A stretch of 64,000 nucleotides of DNA from Chitinophaga filiformis (GTDB lineage Bacteria; Bacteroidota; Bacteroidia; Chitinophagales; Chitinophagaceae), in NCBI RefSeq assembly GCF_023100805.1, contig NZ_CP095855.1, forward strand, positions 3,203,001 to 3,267,000, in the 5' to 3' direction. The first letter of the stretch is position 1, and each line of letters opens with the position of its first letter. Of this stretch, positions 8,142 to 16,918 are shown in pieces. The position numbers and the translations under genes are program-made. Below the pieces are notes generated by a model that was not told the DNA's origin, did no database searches, and saw nothing but the letters and a program-made list of their open reading frames with translations.

Positions 8142-10685
8142 TTAGAATTGGAGGGTGACATTAAATCCATACGTTTTTACAGCAGGCAGGTTAAAGAAAT
8201 CCAGGCCTGTTGTATTGGGTTGGTCAAGCAGCAGCTGATCCGGATCTGCTCCTTTATAGGCTGACCACAGCAGGATATTGTTCACATAAGTGGATAAGGT
8301 GAACAACTGTTTATTGCGATGAAGACTGAATCTGTAAGTCAGAATAACGTTATTAAGTCGCAGGTAATCCGTTTTTTGCACATATGCTGCTGCTACACCT
8401 GACAATCCATACCTGGTCCAGCGGTTCTTTTCCACTGGCTGGGAAGCATCATAGAAGTTGACGGGTATATCATTTACATGACCGTTTTGCTGTACGCCCT
8501 GGAATACATAGTTAGTAATACCTCTCTCCGCGCCGCTAAGAGCAGATCTTCCATAGTAATCAAGGGCTGCCTGTGTGCCATTCCAGGTCTCACCACCTTT
8601 CTTCCATTCCCAGTTGGCCTGCAGTGTGAATTTCTTCCAGCTCAGGCTATTATTAAATTTGACTACAAAATCCGGTATAGGATTACCAATGACCTGTGGT
8701 GTAGGATCTACAAGAGGAAAGCCGTCATCCCCGATCACTGTCTTGCCGGAAGCGTCTTTTAAGTAAGTGCTGCCAACGATTACCCCTAGTGGTTGTCCCT
8801 GTACAAGTGCTTTATGAACATTACTGAATCCGGCAATTGGCGTGAAATTGCCTCCCTCATTCACACGTGTTACAATGGTATTGTATGCAAAGAAAGACAG
8901 TCCGCCGGAGAGACCAATGGTTCTTCTGAAACTGTTGTTATTGGCGCGTATCGAGACTTCGATTCCTTTATTTCTCAGGTCTGCCATGTTCTTCAGTTGG
9001 AGCATTCCATTGCTGTAAACAGGGAAAACATCGTTACGGGTATTTTTAATATAAACGTTGGCGTACATCTGTAGCACATATTCGTAATCCAGGCTAATGC
9101 CTCCGGTCCATTCCCTCCGGTTGACAGGCGTAAGCCCTTTATAGCCGGCGGCCTCTGTAACAGGTCGATAGCTAAATACCTTTTCCGTAGAATATTGCAG
9201 CAGATTGGTATACGCCAGCGATCTGTCGATAGCCAGTTCACTACTGACTTCATGATAGGAGGATGAAATATTCAGATTGACGCTGGGTAGTACAGAGAAT
9301 ATTGTTATGGCCGCGTCTAAGGCAGGCAGGACAAAGTCAGGCTTTGATGCCGTATTGGAAAGATAGAATTTATTTCCGGCGTTTACTTTTAATTCAATGC
9401 CATCCGCCGAGTGAAAGGTGTTGTTAAGCGTAAAAAAGACATCGTGCGATGAACGTTGATAATTATATCGTATATCGTCTGGCGTATACCTGATATGGGT
9501 ATTCGCATTGCCATAAGTGTAATATAGCCCCAGCAGGGAGTTAAATTCATCATTATTATATTGGATATTGTAGACCCCCTGTGACTGCAGCAGGTAGTTC
9601 AGGTCTCTTTTGTTCCTGTCTGTATACATACCACTGGCCCAGTCCGTAGTACCTGGCTTATAGCTTTCCGCTGTGTTTTCCAGTACATGCTGAAGGGATT
9701 GGGTAAGTTTAACATCAAACCGGGGCGTCCGCAGGCCTAAAATAAGGCCCCCGTTCTGCTCTGTGAAACGGTAACGATTGTTGTTATCTTCCATCAGATA
9801 CCATGGATTATCAGCCTTGTTACTATAACTACGTTGTGCATCTCCAAGCGCAGTACCTTGTATGTTACTGAAAGATGCAGGTGTAAGCAACGCGTTCTGA
9901 TAAGCCCTGTTCAGGAAGCCTGTTCTGTTACCGTTCGAAAGATGGTCATGGTTGTACAGATAGGTCGCTTTGATGTTCAACCATTTAATGCTGGTTCCGA
10001 CATCTGCTGCCAGTGCCTGTGAGATCTTGTTATGTTCTTTAATGATCGTGTTCTCATTCGCCTGTCCCAGTTTCAGACCGAAGTTCCAGGTACGTTTACC
10101 ATACCTGAACAATTCTCCCGATAGCTTCAGCTGATGGGAATGGGCAACGGCTGTTCTGAAGATGCTGTTATTATATGCAGTAGCAGGCTTCCCGTTCCCT
10201 GTGCTCTGCGCAACAAGTTTACCACCCTGGTCATAGGGGTAATTGCTGCCGTCAAATTCAAGTGTATGGATACCGGGGCCATAACTGAACATTTCTCCCG
10301 TTTCTGGTCCTCTCCAGGTGGCAGATCCATTAAGGGAACGCCCCTGGACATAATCTGTTTGCAGTTCCGGTAGCCGGTTATGGGCTTTGACCTCTACAGT
10401 TCCGCTATATTTGGTTGAAATGGAAAGATAGCGTGTATACTGTGGTAATATCTGCAGATGGTTATCAGACAGTTTTATACGCCTGACGGGAAAGTTAGGG
10501 GAGAAGGGGCCTTTCAGCTTCAGAAGGGTATTTCTACTATTACTGATTGAGTCCACAGGGTCAATGCTACCTCTGAGTTTTCTTACCTGCTCCATATAGT
10601 CCCGGGATATAATGGGTTCCACACTGCTTTTTACCTGCGCGGCTGCAAGGGAGGGAAATAAAAGAAGGAGTAAAGTAAATTTCAA
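8142..10685 (-). CDS. SusC/RagA-type outer-membrane beta-barrel lacking a plug
   Basis: This 847-residue exported protein (signal ending SLAAAQ) shows the SusC barrel pattern: the early strand region with LPELQTDYVQG and SATWRGPETG, long aromatic-rich strands, an INNILLW-like late strand (TYVNNILLWSAYKGADPD), and a C-terminal strand ending in Phe as expected for BAM-inserted barrels. Only about 85 residues lie between the signal peptide and the first barrel strands. No carboxypeptidase-like domain, TonB box or plug signature (VRG, YVVDG, GVVLITTK) can be found there. The adjacent downstream gene carries exactly such a plug inside an alpha-2-macroglobulin. I infer a split receptor in which the barrel is closed or gated in trans. 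A simple plug deletion is the alternative, but the conserved neighbour makes it less likely. No SusD partner is next to it. Confidence 0.85.
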   Translation of the reverse strand: MKFTLLLLLFPSLAAAQVKSSVEPIISRDYMEQVRKLRGSIDPVDSISNSRNTLLKLKGPFSPNFPVRRIKLSDNHLQILPQYTRYLSISTKYSGTVEVKAHNRLPELQTDYVQGRSLNGSATWRGPETGEMFSYGPGIHTLEFDGSNYPYDQGGKLVAQSTGNGKPATAYNNSIFRTAVAHSHQLKLSGELFRYGKRTWNFGLKLGQANENTIIKEHNKISQALAADVGTSIKWLNIKATYLYNHDHLSNGNRTGFLNRAYQNALLTPASFSNIQGTALGDAQRSYSNKADNPWYLMEDNNNRYRFTEQNGGLILGLRTPRFDVKLTQSLQHVLENTAESYKPGTTDWASGMYTDRNKRDLNYLLQSQGVYNIQYNNDEFNSLLGLYYTYGNANTHIRYTPDDIRYNYQRSSHDVFFTLNNTFHSADGIELKVNAGNKFYLSNTASKPDFVLPALDAAITIFSVLPSVNLNISSSYHEVSSELAIDRSLAYTNLLQYSTEKVFSYRPVTEAAGYKGLTPVNRREWTGGISLDYEYVLQMYANVYIKNTRNDVFPVYSNGMLQLKNMADLRNKGIEVSIRANNNSFRRTIGLSGGLSFFAYNTIVTRVNEGGNFTPIAGFSNVHKALVQGQPLGVIVGSTYLKDASGKTVIGDDGFPLVDPTPQVIGNPIPDFVVKFNNSLSWKKFTLQANWEWKKGGETWNGTQAALDYYGRSALSGAERGITNYVFQGVQQNGHVNDIPVNFYDASQPVEKNRWTRYGLSGVAAAYVQKTDYLRLNNVILTYRFSLHRNKQLFTLSTYVNNILLWSAYKGADPDQLLLDQPNTTGLDFFNLPAVKTYGFNVTLQF

Positions 10686-10817
10686 GGTATCAGTTTTTAG
10701 GTGATATAAATATAGTGATTCCGGTGGTCCATGTTCCGGCTGTATGATGCGGAGGAAAACCGGATTCCATAAAACGGGGGAAAAAATATAAAAGAATGGT
10801 TATTAGGGCATAGGAGG

Positions 10818-10856
10818 ATGCCCTGCCGAAAAGCCAATAACTTTAAGGCAGGGCAT
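10818..10856 (-). terminator. Hairpin downstream of the frameshifted remnant
   Basis: ATGCCCTGCC (10818-10827) and GGCAGGGCAT (10847-10856) form a perfect 10-bp stem with a 19-nt loop. The A-run on the plus strand (giving U on minus) is weak and about 30 bp away, so termination is plausible rather than certain. Confidence 0.4.
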
Positions 10857-10894
10857 TCAATATTTATATCCGACGGCAGGTAAATTACACCTGT

Positions 10895-11325
10895 TTACTT
10901 GACTGGATAAATGCTTACTTTGCCGGTATCCGTGTTCATGCAGTCGCAGTATGCTTTCATTGCCTGCACCCGTTGTGCTTCCTGTATCAATGCCTGTCTT
11001 TTTGCGGGGGCGTCTGTCTTGTTAACTTTGGAAAAGAAGTCGGGCAATTGCAGCCCTGCAATCTGTCCTTGAATATCATTTTCAGATAGCGTATCCAATG
11101 TGAGGCTTATGGCCTGGCTCTCCGATGTAATGAAGCTGGTACGGGCAAAATACAATTGCGGGCTGCTTTTATTCTCTCCGATAGCAACAATATATGCCCT
11201 GACATTTGACAGTTAGTTTGCTGGGCCTCACGCCTTCGGCCATTCCTAACAGCATATCTATATTATGCCATCCGAAGGTATTGATGTCTATTGTATACAG
11301 GACACTTTCCTCATTGAAAGCAACC
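10895..11325 (-). pseudogene. Frameshifted, N-terminally truncated gene remnant
   Basis: Two adjoining minus-strand frames together give one sensible protein. The first frame (about 11325 to 11205) encodes a segment containing NTFGWHNIDMLLGMAEG and then runs into a stop at about 11176. The second frame (about 11215 to 10895) continues with LSNVRAYIVAIGENKSS and QLYFARTSFITSES and ends in VSIYPVK. The frame changes near 11200-11215. There is no in-frame start in front of the first segment; it overlaps the end of the DUF4349 gene and its frame is closed by a stop there. So the N-terminus is missing and the body carries a +1/-1 shift. I do not recognise the family. A sequencing error could explain the shift but not the missing start. 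Confidence 0.6.
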
Positions 11326-12180
11326 TTAATTTTTTACAAGCATTTTCCTGTAACCAAACCAGCCTGCAATGATCACAATGATGAATGGCCAGCAGGTAAG
11401 CAGGAATACGAAAAGATTGCTGAGCGTTTCTGCACCTGTAGCCAGGGCTGTCAGTATCCTTGTGCCAAAGCCGGCACGGGTAGCTTTCTCCGGATTAACG
11501 ATAACCTGTATATCTGCCTGTTGTGGCTGAAACAGCTGCACAGAGAAGGTGGCATAATGTACATCATCAAGGATTGCCAGGTTGGCAATTCTACGGTCTG
11601 TGGCAGCGTCCTGGCGCTGGTCCTGGTAAGTGGCCACATCCAGGGTAGTACCTTTTGCTGCAGGCTTTAATGCAGCAGCTTGGGGTGCATCGTTCTTTAA
11701 TGAATTGGAAAGATACAGCAGTGTTTTGTCCTCATCTTTCAGCGTCCGATAATCGATGAAGGTAGCCATGGCCGTCAATGTATGCACGACAGAATCGAGG
11801 CTGGCCGCGGGTACACGTAAAGTGAGATTGGCCGTAGGCGTGTACAGTTGTATACGCTTTAAAGAATCTGCAGAATAAGGTACGTCCTGCGTCATAGCTA
11901 CATCATTGTGCATGGTGCTTTCAGCAATCATACCGTTTACGCCTGTGACGGTATGCTCCAGCACTGACAAAGAGTTGAAAACATTGCTGACACGGCATCG
12001 TACATCGGCTGTCCGCACCCTTTTCCGGGAGGGTGAATCGAGTGCGGTAATGTCATTGGATAGACCAGTGGAATCGGCCGTCGCTACAAAAGATTCTTCC
12101 TCTTTTGAAAGACCTGAGGGCGCGCTTGAACATGCAGCGGCCAGCATGACTGGCGCCACTAAATATAGGGGAATACGCAT
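11326..12180 (-). CDS. DUF4349 domain lipoprotein
   Basis: This 284-residue protein starts with a lipoprotein signal (MLAAACSS, Cys about 17). It contains the DUF4349 pattern: a variable region, then ANLTLRVPAASLDSVVHTL, a helical coiled-coil-like stretch that includes the YRTLKDEDKT/YLSNSLKN segment, a short beta part (HYATFSVQLFQP), and a C-terminal membrane segment (about 255-275, LFVFLLTCWPFIIVIIAGWF) followed by a basic tail. DUF4349 proteins are envelope proteins of unknown function that resemble the periplasmic part of some anti-sigma factors. The reading frame end overlaps the degraded gene behind it. A candidate promoter lies 33-40 bp upstream. Confidence 0.8.
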   Translation of the reverse strand: MRIPLYLVAPVMLAAACSSAPSGLSKEEESFVATADSTGLSNDITALDSPSRKRVRTADVRCRVSNVFNSLSVLEHTVTGVNGMIAESTMHNDVAMTQDVPYSADSLKRIQLYTPTANLTLRVPAASLDSVVHTLTAMATFIDYRTLKDEDKTLLYLSNSLKNDAPQAAALKPAAKGTTLDVATYQDQRQDAATDRRIANLAILDDVHYATFSVQLFQPQQADIQVIVNPEKATRAGFGTRILTALATGAETLSNLFVFLLTCWPFIIVIIAGWFGYRKMLVKN

Positions 12181-12212
12181 AAATGGTGTTTACATTTTAT
12201 ACGCTAAAAGGG

Positions 12213-12220
12213 CAAAGGTA
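12213..12220 (-). promoter_or_regulatory. Candidate -7 box for the DUF4349 gene
   Basis: On the minus strand this reads TACCTTTG, a full TAnnTTTG match. It would start transcription near 12208, about 28 nt before the DUF4349 start codon. No -33 element is obvious. Confidence 0.4.
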
Positions 12221-12306
12221 ACCCGTGAAAGAAATGTTAAAGTGAAAGAAACAGTACGTATGAATTGGAACCCTTTTTGTGATGATAGACCAATAAACCT
12301 TTTAAG

Positions 12307-12480
12307 ATGACAGATAATAAATCAAAACAGGAAGAGCAGAAACCTGTACAGCCGGATACCGGAACGCAACAGCCTATCGATGAACAGGCGGAAAGATATA
12401 TAAAAGAACCAGTCCGTATAGAAGATGTGCCTACTGCCGAAGAGCAAAAAGAGGCGGAAGATAAAATAAAAAAGAGCTGA
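12307..12480 (+). CDS. Small charged hypothetical protein (57 aa)
   Basis: This is an open frame of 57 codons plus stop, from ATG 12307 to TGA 12480. The product is very hydrophilic, rich in Glu, Lys and Gln (starts MTDNKSKQEEQKPVQ, ends EAEDKIKKS), and has no membrane segment; it is probably disordered. It is supported by its position: the next gene starts 1 nt after its stop, which suggests translational coupling. The family is unknown to me. Confidence 0.55.
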   Translation: MTDNKSKQEEQKPVQPDTGTQQPIDEQAERYIKEPVRIEDVPTAEEQKEAEDKIKKS

Positions 12481-12481
12481 T

Positions 12482-12763
12482 ATGGTGAGAGTGTTCTTTA
12501 ATCCTGATTATACCCTGGATTCTCCATTGATCGGTGATGAAGTGAAGATTGAGAACCTGCAGCATATTGCAGATGTGGATGTCAACAGCCTGCAGGAAGC
12601 ATTTGAGATCTGTCAGAATGCTGACCAATTCTGGACCGGCAGGGCTGAGGTGAAGCCGGATCCAATTGTAGCAGATGGTACCCGGTCTGTAGCGCCGGGA
12701 GATGTGCTGGAATTTGAAGGAGAATGGTACCTGGTAGGACCGGCCGATTTCCAGCGGATCTGA
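12482..12763 (+). CDS. Hypothetical acidic protein (93 aa)
   Basis: The product is a 93-residue acidic soluble protein with no signal peptide or membrane segment. It looks like a small alpha/beta domain (VRVFFNPDYTLDSPLIGDEVKI at the start, DVLEFEGEWYLVGPADFQRI at the end). The late part, in which a strand labelled GDVLEFEGEWYLV follows APG, is typical of small domains where a value is set by a beta-hairpin. I do not recognise the family. It lies 1 nt after the 57-aa gene and abuts the convergent 75-aa gene with no gap. Confidence 0.65.
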   Translation: MVRVFFNPDYTLDSPLIGDEVKIENLQHIADVDVNSLQEAFEICQNADQFWTGRAEVKPDPIVADGTRSVAPGDVLEFEGEWYLVGPADFQRI

Positions 12764-12991
12764 CTACATTGTTTCCAGTTCTATTAATTCTCCGATCTCT
12801 TTTGCCCGTGGGGTGAGTTGCTCTCCTTCATACCAGTTTTCATTGCCATTCTCATCGGTCTTAATACTGATATTCAGGTGACCGTCCTCCCCGGCTACAT
12901 ATACCAGGAATGCCCGCTGTTTCCCGGTATCCTCTACATCTACCCGGGTTTCCTCCCCCTTATAGGTGATATAAAATGTTTTGCCGTTCAT
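12764..12991 (-). CDS. Small hypothetical soluble protein (75 aa)
   Basis: This 75-residue product has no signal or membrane segment. It reads as a small beta-sheet (KTFYITYKGEETRVDVED, FLVYVAGEDGHLNISIK) followed by a short helix (AKEIGELIELE). The ATG at 12991 begins a compact, full-length-looking frame. It converges with the preceding gene with zero spacing, and faces away from the metallophosphoesterase gene. Function unknown. Confidence 0.6.
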   Translation of the reverse strand: MNGKTFYITYKGEETRVDVEDTGKQRAFLVYVAGEDGHLNISIKTDENGNENWYEGEQLTPRAKEIGELIELETM

Positions 12992-13058
12992 CGTTTTATC
13001 CTTTACTTAGTTGCCGGAAAAACTATGCCAGAACGGTAAGCAATCTTAGCCATTACAC

Positions 13059-14141
13059 ATGAGGAAATTTATAAGAAACATCATCGTCAGGTTGTCAAAC
13101 TCGGTGTCATCAAAGCCCGATAAGCAACTGGTATTCGATTCTTTGTCGCAGTTGTATAAGCACATATGCGATGGAAAGAAGGACAAGGGACTTATATTGA
13201 CATGTGATTATGAGAAGATGTCCATGATCATTTTTTCAGATCAGCATAAGGGCGGTAAAGACGGATCGGATGATTTTATGCTGGCGGAAGCATCCTACCT
13301 TACTGCCTTACGTTATTATTACGAGAAGGGATTTACATTGGTGAACCTGGGAGATTGTGAAGAGCTGTGGGAGAATAAGCCATCCGTAGTACTGGAAAAG
13401 AACAGGGTGTCCCTGCTGGAAGAAGCGCGTTTTCTGCAGCAGGGGCGTTACTACAGGATAGTAGGTAACCATGACCTGGAATGGAACTACCAGGTGCCCA
13501 AAGATATGTTCCTGAAACCCTTGTTCGGGAAGGACCTTAAAGTGTATGAAGGCCTGGTGCTGAAGATGAAATATAAGGACGCTGATGAGACAATATTCCT
13601 GGCCCACGGGCATCAGGGCGATCTCAGAAGTGACGGGAACGCCTTCAGTAAATGGTTTGTAGCGGCTATATGGACGCCTATACAGCGCTGGTTTGATGTC
13701 AGGCTGGATACCCTTTCAGACAATTTTGACCTGGTGGATGAGCATAACGTTGTCATGTACGAATGGAGCCAGCAGTATAAAAAGACATTGTTGATATCAG
13801 GACATACACATAAACCGGTATTTGCTTCCATGGACCATATAGACCGGCTCACGAAGCAGCTGATGAAGGCAACGGCGCAACATGATGAGGAACGTATAAA
13901 GGCCTTGCAGGATGCATTGGAAAAGAGAAAAGCCGAATATGCGGGAAAGCATTTTGTGAAGACGATGGTGAGCCCCAGTTATTTTAATACGGGTTGCTGC
14001 TGTTTCAGTGATGGCGATATTACCGGCATTGAGATCGCCGAAGGTTTTATCCGTCTTATCAAATGGGAACAGGAGGGAAAGAACATCAACAGGATCGTAC
14101 TGGAAGAGGCGCCGCTGGATTACCTGTTTGACCAGTTATAA
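13059..14141 (+). CDS. Calcineurin-like metallophosphoesterase
   Basis: The 360-residue protein shows the full set of metallophosphoesterase motifs in order: SDQH (Asp61, His63), LGDCEELW (GDxxE), GNHD, a late HGHQGD and GHTH. These bind a dinuclear metal centre that hydrolyses phosphomono- or diesters. An insert between the last two blocks (KWFVAAIWTPIQRW) is amphipathic and may touch membrane. A charged helix (about 255-290) carries HDEERIKALQDALEKRKAEY. There is no signal peptide, so it acts in the cytoplasm. The substrate cannot be read from sequence; UDP-diacylglucosamine hydrolases (LpxH) share the motifs but are shorter. It is transcribed alone and converges with the TonB receptor gene. 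Confidence 0.88.
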   Translation: MRKFIRNIIVRLSNSVSSKPDKQLVFDSLSQLYKHICDGKKDKGLILTCDYEKMSMIIFSDQHKGGKDGSDDFMLAEASYLTALRYYYEKGFTLVNLGDCEELWENKPSVVLEKNRVSLLEEARFLQQGRYYRIVGNHDLEWNYQVPKDMFLKPLFGKDLKVYEGLVLKMKYKDADETIFLAHGHQGDLRSDGNAFSKWFVAAIWTPIQRWFDVRLDTLSDNFDLVDEHNVVMYEWSQQYKKTLLISGHTHKPVFASMDHIDRLTKQLMKATAQHDEERIKALQDALEKRKAEYAGKHFVKTMVSPSYFNTGCCCFSDGDITGIEIAEGFIRLIKWEQEGKNINRIVLEEAPLDYLFDQL

Positions 14142-14161
14142 ACAACGGCGCTTTGTCAGTC

Positions 14162-16327
14162 CTAGTTACCATCGTCATTTTTGATGCCCCTTTTATTCTT
14201 TTTAATATCCTGCCTGAGTTTACCGAAGTTATAATTGATGCTCATATTCACGGTGCGAAAGTATTCCTGCGTGTGATTATCTTGTGTGAACAGATCACCT
14301 TTCGTTGTTGTATGGTTATTACGGTACTGCGTGCACGGATTATTGATAGTGCCCGAACAGGATAGCTTGTCTTTAATCAGCTCTTTGTTAAACCCGAAAG
14401 AGGTGCTGATCATGGCATTGGCATAGGCCTGTAGCGACACCTGGTTACGTCCGATATAATTCATAGAAGCATTCAGTCGCCAGCCTTTGTTCAGCCGCAC
14501 AGCAGCAGCCGTGTTCAGGGCATATATCCATGTGTGCAGCCTGACAGTTGTTTCATCTGACCCGCCCTTAACAGAGATGTAGACGGCATTGCCGTTGATG
14601 TTCAGGTTCAGCCAGCGCAGGATGGGATAGTTGATACTGTAGTTCAGCGCCAGACCGCCTCCTCTTACATTATTCTGAATGGCAGTACGGGTGATGTAAC
14701 GGGTAGTATCAAAAGACGTTATTTCCATGAACATATGCTTGTTGTAGGAATAGCTGATTCCGGCATTGACAGACATCTTTTTTGACCAGTTATAACTGAG
14801 CTGGAGATCTGTGATGGAGCTGGGCCGCAACGCGGGATTCCCGGTTGATTCACTGGAAGGATTGGACCGGTCCGTAAATGGATTGAGCCGGTAGATATTA
14901 GGCCGTTTCAGGCGCCGGCTGATGCCCAGGTTTAGTGAACTGTTACTATTCAGTTTCCGGTTGATGATGAGGGAAGGGAGAACATTGAGGAACTGTTGAT
15001 CCACGTGCATAGAATCGCTCTGAAATGCAGCGCTCATAAATGTCTGCTCAACGCGTACACCTCCTTTCAGATCCCATTTTTTTGTGGAGAAGGTATAGGA
15101 ATTATATACACTGAAAATGTCCTGGTTACCATTGAAGCGGTTGGAGGAAGGATCCGGCTCAAACTTGCCGGAAGATGGCTGATAGTATTCATACCTGAAA
15201 TCGCTGTTGTTGTTACGCCATATTCCTTTCACACCTGCTTCCATACTGAATTGCTTAAAGGTACGGACATAATCTGCCTGAAGGGCATGCTCGCGGAAGG
15301 TTTCATTGTCGTGCTGCCGGTAGCCGGGAATGGAATAATTGATGGTATCTGTAAAGATTTGTTCATAGCCCTGTTTCCTGCCATTGGTCATATAGCGGTA
15401 GGAAAAGGTGAGCAGGTTATTTTTATTCTTCCTGGATGTGATCTGGTAATTGATACCGGCGTCCATACTGTTGCCGTTGCCATCATCTGCGCTGTTGAGG
15501 TAGTAACGTTGAAGGGTTGCAAGGGGATTGCTAAGGTTGGACTGCAGGAACCCCTTACCATCGGAATGGTTGCCGCTGATGTTGAACTGGGCGGTAAGGA
15601 GGTGTACACTATCGGCCTCGAAGCTGATCTCTGTGCCCAGGTAAGCTGATCTGCGGCCTGTACGTTTATCGCCTTGCTGTTCGAGGTATGCCGGCCATTC
15701 CCCTGCTGAATGGCGCTGCATATCGTTTCGTGCGTGTGGCTGGTCAGACCTGTTGGCGCCACCGAACGCGGAGATTCCCAGTTGCCCGCTTTTCAGGGCG
15801 AAGGAAGCGCCTGCTCCCGGGCCATTGGCAGGGAACTTTTCACTGGCATTAACAGTGCCGTTATAGCCGTCTGCTTTTCTTTTAATGGTGATGATGTTAA
15901 TGATGCCGGTCAGTCCTTCGCCATCATATTTGGCAGGCGGGGTGGTAATGACCTCTATCTGCTGAATAGTGGAGGCGGGAATGGTACGGAGCAGCTGGGA
16001 CGGATCTCTTTCCAGCAGGGCGGAAGGCTTACCGTTGATCAGTATACGGTAACTGTTGTTGCCTTTCAGGAGAATGTTGCCGGCCGCGTCGAGCGAGAGA
16101 TAAGGTACTTTGCGCATGATCTCCAGGACATTACTGCCTTTACTATCCGGATCGGCCTGGAAGTCATAGATAAGCCGGTCTGCCTCCTGGCGGATCAACG
16201 GCTTTTGCCCTGTTACGGTGACCGCTTTCAGTGCTTTTATGCGGGATGAATCGGGCGCCTGCGCCATTGCTGTCAGGCTGCCGGTTAGCAGGAGGACGAT
16301 GCATATGGGAAGTAATTGCTTTTTCAT
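14162..16327 (-). CDS. TonB-dependent receptor-like outer-membrane beta-barrel protein (PF14905 type)
   Basis: This 721-residue exported protein (signal ending TAMAQ) begins with a plug (about 35-145) containing the TonB-box-like KAVTVTGQKPLI, a short RILINGKPSALLERDP segment and IEVITTPPAKYDGEGLTGIINI. A long barrel of aromatic, Asn-rich strands follows, matching the outer_membrane_beta-barrel_3 family. Unlike many relatives it has no N-terminal carboxypeptidase-like domain. The C-terminus (LRQDIKKNKRGIKNDDGN) is a charged tail past the last strand. The family takes up siderophores, peptides or glycans through the outer membrane with TonB energy; the ligand is unknown here. The small membrane protein gene 16465-16818 lies upstream on the same strand. 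Confidence 0.85.
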   Translation of the reverse strand: MKKQLLPICIVLLLTGSLTAMAQAPDSSRIKALKAVTVTGQKPLIRQEADRLIYDFQADPDSKGSNVLEIMRKVPYLSLDAAGNILLKGNNSYRILINGKPSALLERDPSQLLRTIPASTIQQIEVITTPPAKYDGEGLTGIINIITIKRKADGYNGTVNASEKFPANGPGAGASFALKSGQLGISAFGGANRSDQPHARNDMQRHSAGEWPAYLEQQGDKRTGRRSAYLGTEISFEADSVHLLTAQFNISGNHSDGKGFLQSNLSNPLATLQRYYLNSADDGNGNSMDAGINYQITSRKNKNNLLTFSYRYMTNGRKQGYEQIFTDTINYSIPGYRQHDNETFREHALQADYVRTFKQFSMEAGVKGIWRNNNSDFRYEYYQPSSGKFEPDPSSNRFNGNQDIFSVYNSYTFSTKKWDLKGGVRVEQTFMSAAFQSDSMHVDQQFLNVLPSLIINRKLNSNSSLNLGISRRLKRPNIYRLNPFTDRSNPSSESTGNPALRPSSITDLQLSYNWSKKMSVNAGISYSYNKHMFMEITSFDTTRYITRTAIQNNVRGGGLALNYSINYPILRWLNLNINGNAVYISVKGGSDETTVRLHTWIYALNTAAAVRLNKGWRLNASMNYIGRNQVSLQAYANAMISTSFGFNKELIKDKLSCSGTINNPCTQYRNNHTTTKGDLFTQDNHTQEYFRTVNMSINYNFGKLRQDIKKNKRGIKNDDGN

Positions 16328-16464
16328 GATGATTGATTTTTATGGCATGGCAATTCCCCTTAAAGCACGGAGGCTTTAAAAAAGGGATTGCAATATGTGA
16401 ATATCAATAGCCGGCCTTGTGTAGGTACAGGCAACAGGTAGTGCCGGTGGGAGGAGGGAGCGGA

Positions 16465-16818
16465 TTAATCCTGGTGCTGTTTGTTCCTGACGATATAGAA
16501 GTATACAAGGAAGCCGATGGCGATGAATACGGTTTCAATACCATAGGGAAGTGTAGAGTGTTCTACATTGTAAGGAATATACTCCAGCACGATCAGGCCC
16601 AGGCCGGCAAAAAGGAGGATAATGCCCCATTTCAGCATTTCAGTGTTCAGCCGGGGAAAGGCCGGTACCAGTTTCAGGGCGTTTTCGTCTACCGGACCAG
16701 CGTCGAGAATGCGCTTTTTCAGCCGGTAATTGAGAAATGCATTAATGACAGCAGCAATGATCGCAAAGACGGAAATGATCATAATAAAACTCCCAAGTGT
16801 TTCGACAATAGCAAACAT
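16465..16818 (-). CDS. Small membrane protein, DUF6249-like
   Basis: This 117-residue protein has three membrane segments: about 5-27 (TLGSFIMIISVFAIIAAVINAF), 63-80 (WGIILLFAGLGLIVLEYIP) and 90-108 (YGIETVFIAIGFLVYFYIV). The linker between the first two is basic and soluble. The layout resembles DUF6249 proteins, often encoded next to ECF sigma factors in Bacteroidota. It diverges from the sigma gene at 16919, and the two share a promoter region with a perfect inverted repeat. A role as a partner of the sigma system is possible but unproven. Confidence 0.6.
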   Translation of the reverse strand: MFAIVETLGSFIMIISVFAIIAAVINAFLNYRLKKRILDAGPVDENALKLVPAFPRLNTEMLKWGIILLFAGLGLIVLEYIPYNVEHSTLPYGIETVFIAIGFLVYFYIVRNKQHQD

Positions 16819-16856
16819 AATTAGCGGTTTTTCTCAGTAGACAAGGCGAAATTCGA

Positions 16857-16892
16857 AAATGTTGCAAATGTCTCATAATTTTTGCAACATTT
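16857..16892. promoter_or_regulatory. Perfect 12-bp inverted repeat, candidate operator
   Basis: AAATGTTGCAAA (16857-16868) and TTTGCAACATTT (16881-16892) are perfect reverse complements with a 12-bp spacer. The repeat lies in the divergent space between the small membrane protein and the sigma factor, 27 bp before the chosen sigma start. A near-consensus -7 element (TACTTTG, 16910-16916) follows it. It is more likely a protein binding site than a terminator, since no gene ends here. Confidence 0.5.
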
Positions 16893-16918
16893 ATTACCAA
16901 ACCGTTGTCTACTTTGAC

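Noticed and set aside
14996..16249. Two plus-strand frames of 217 and 179 codons
   Set aside because: Both lie inside the minus-strand TonB receptor gene and have no domain of their own.
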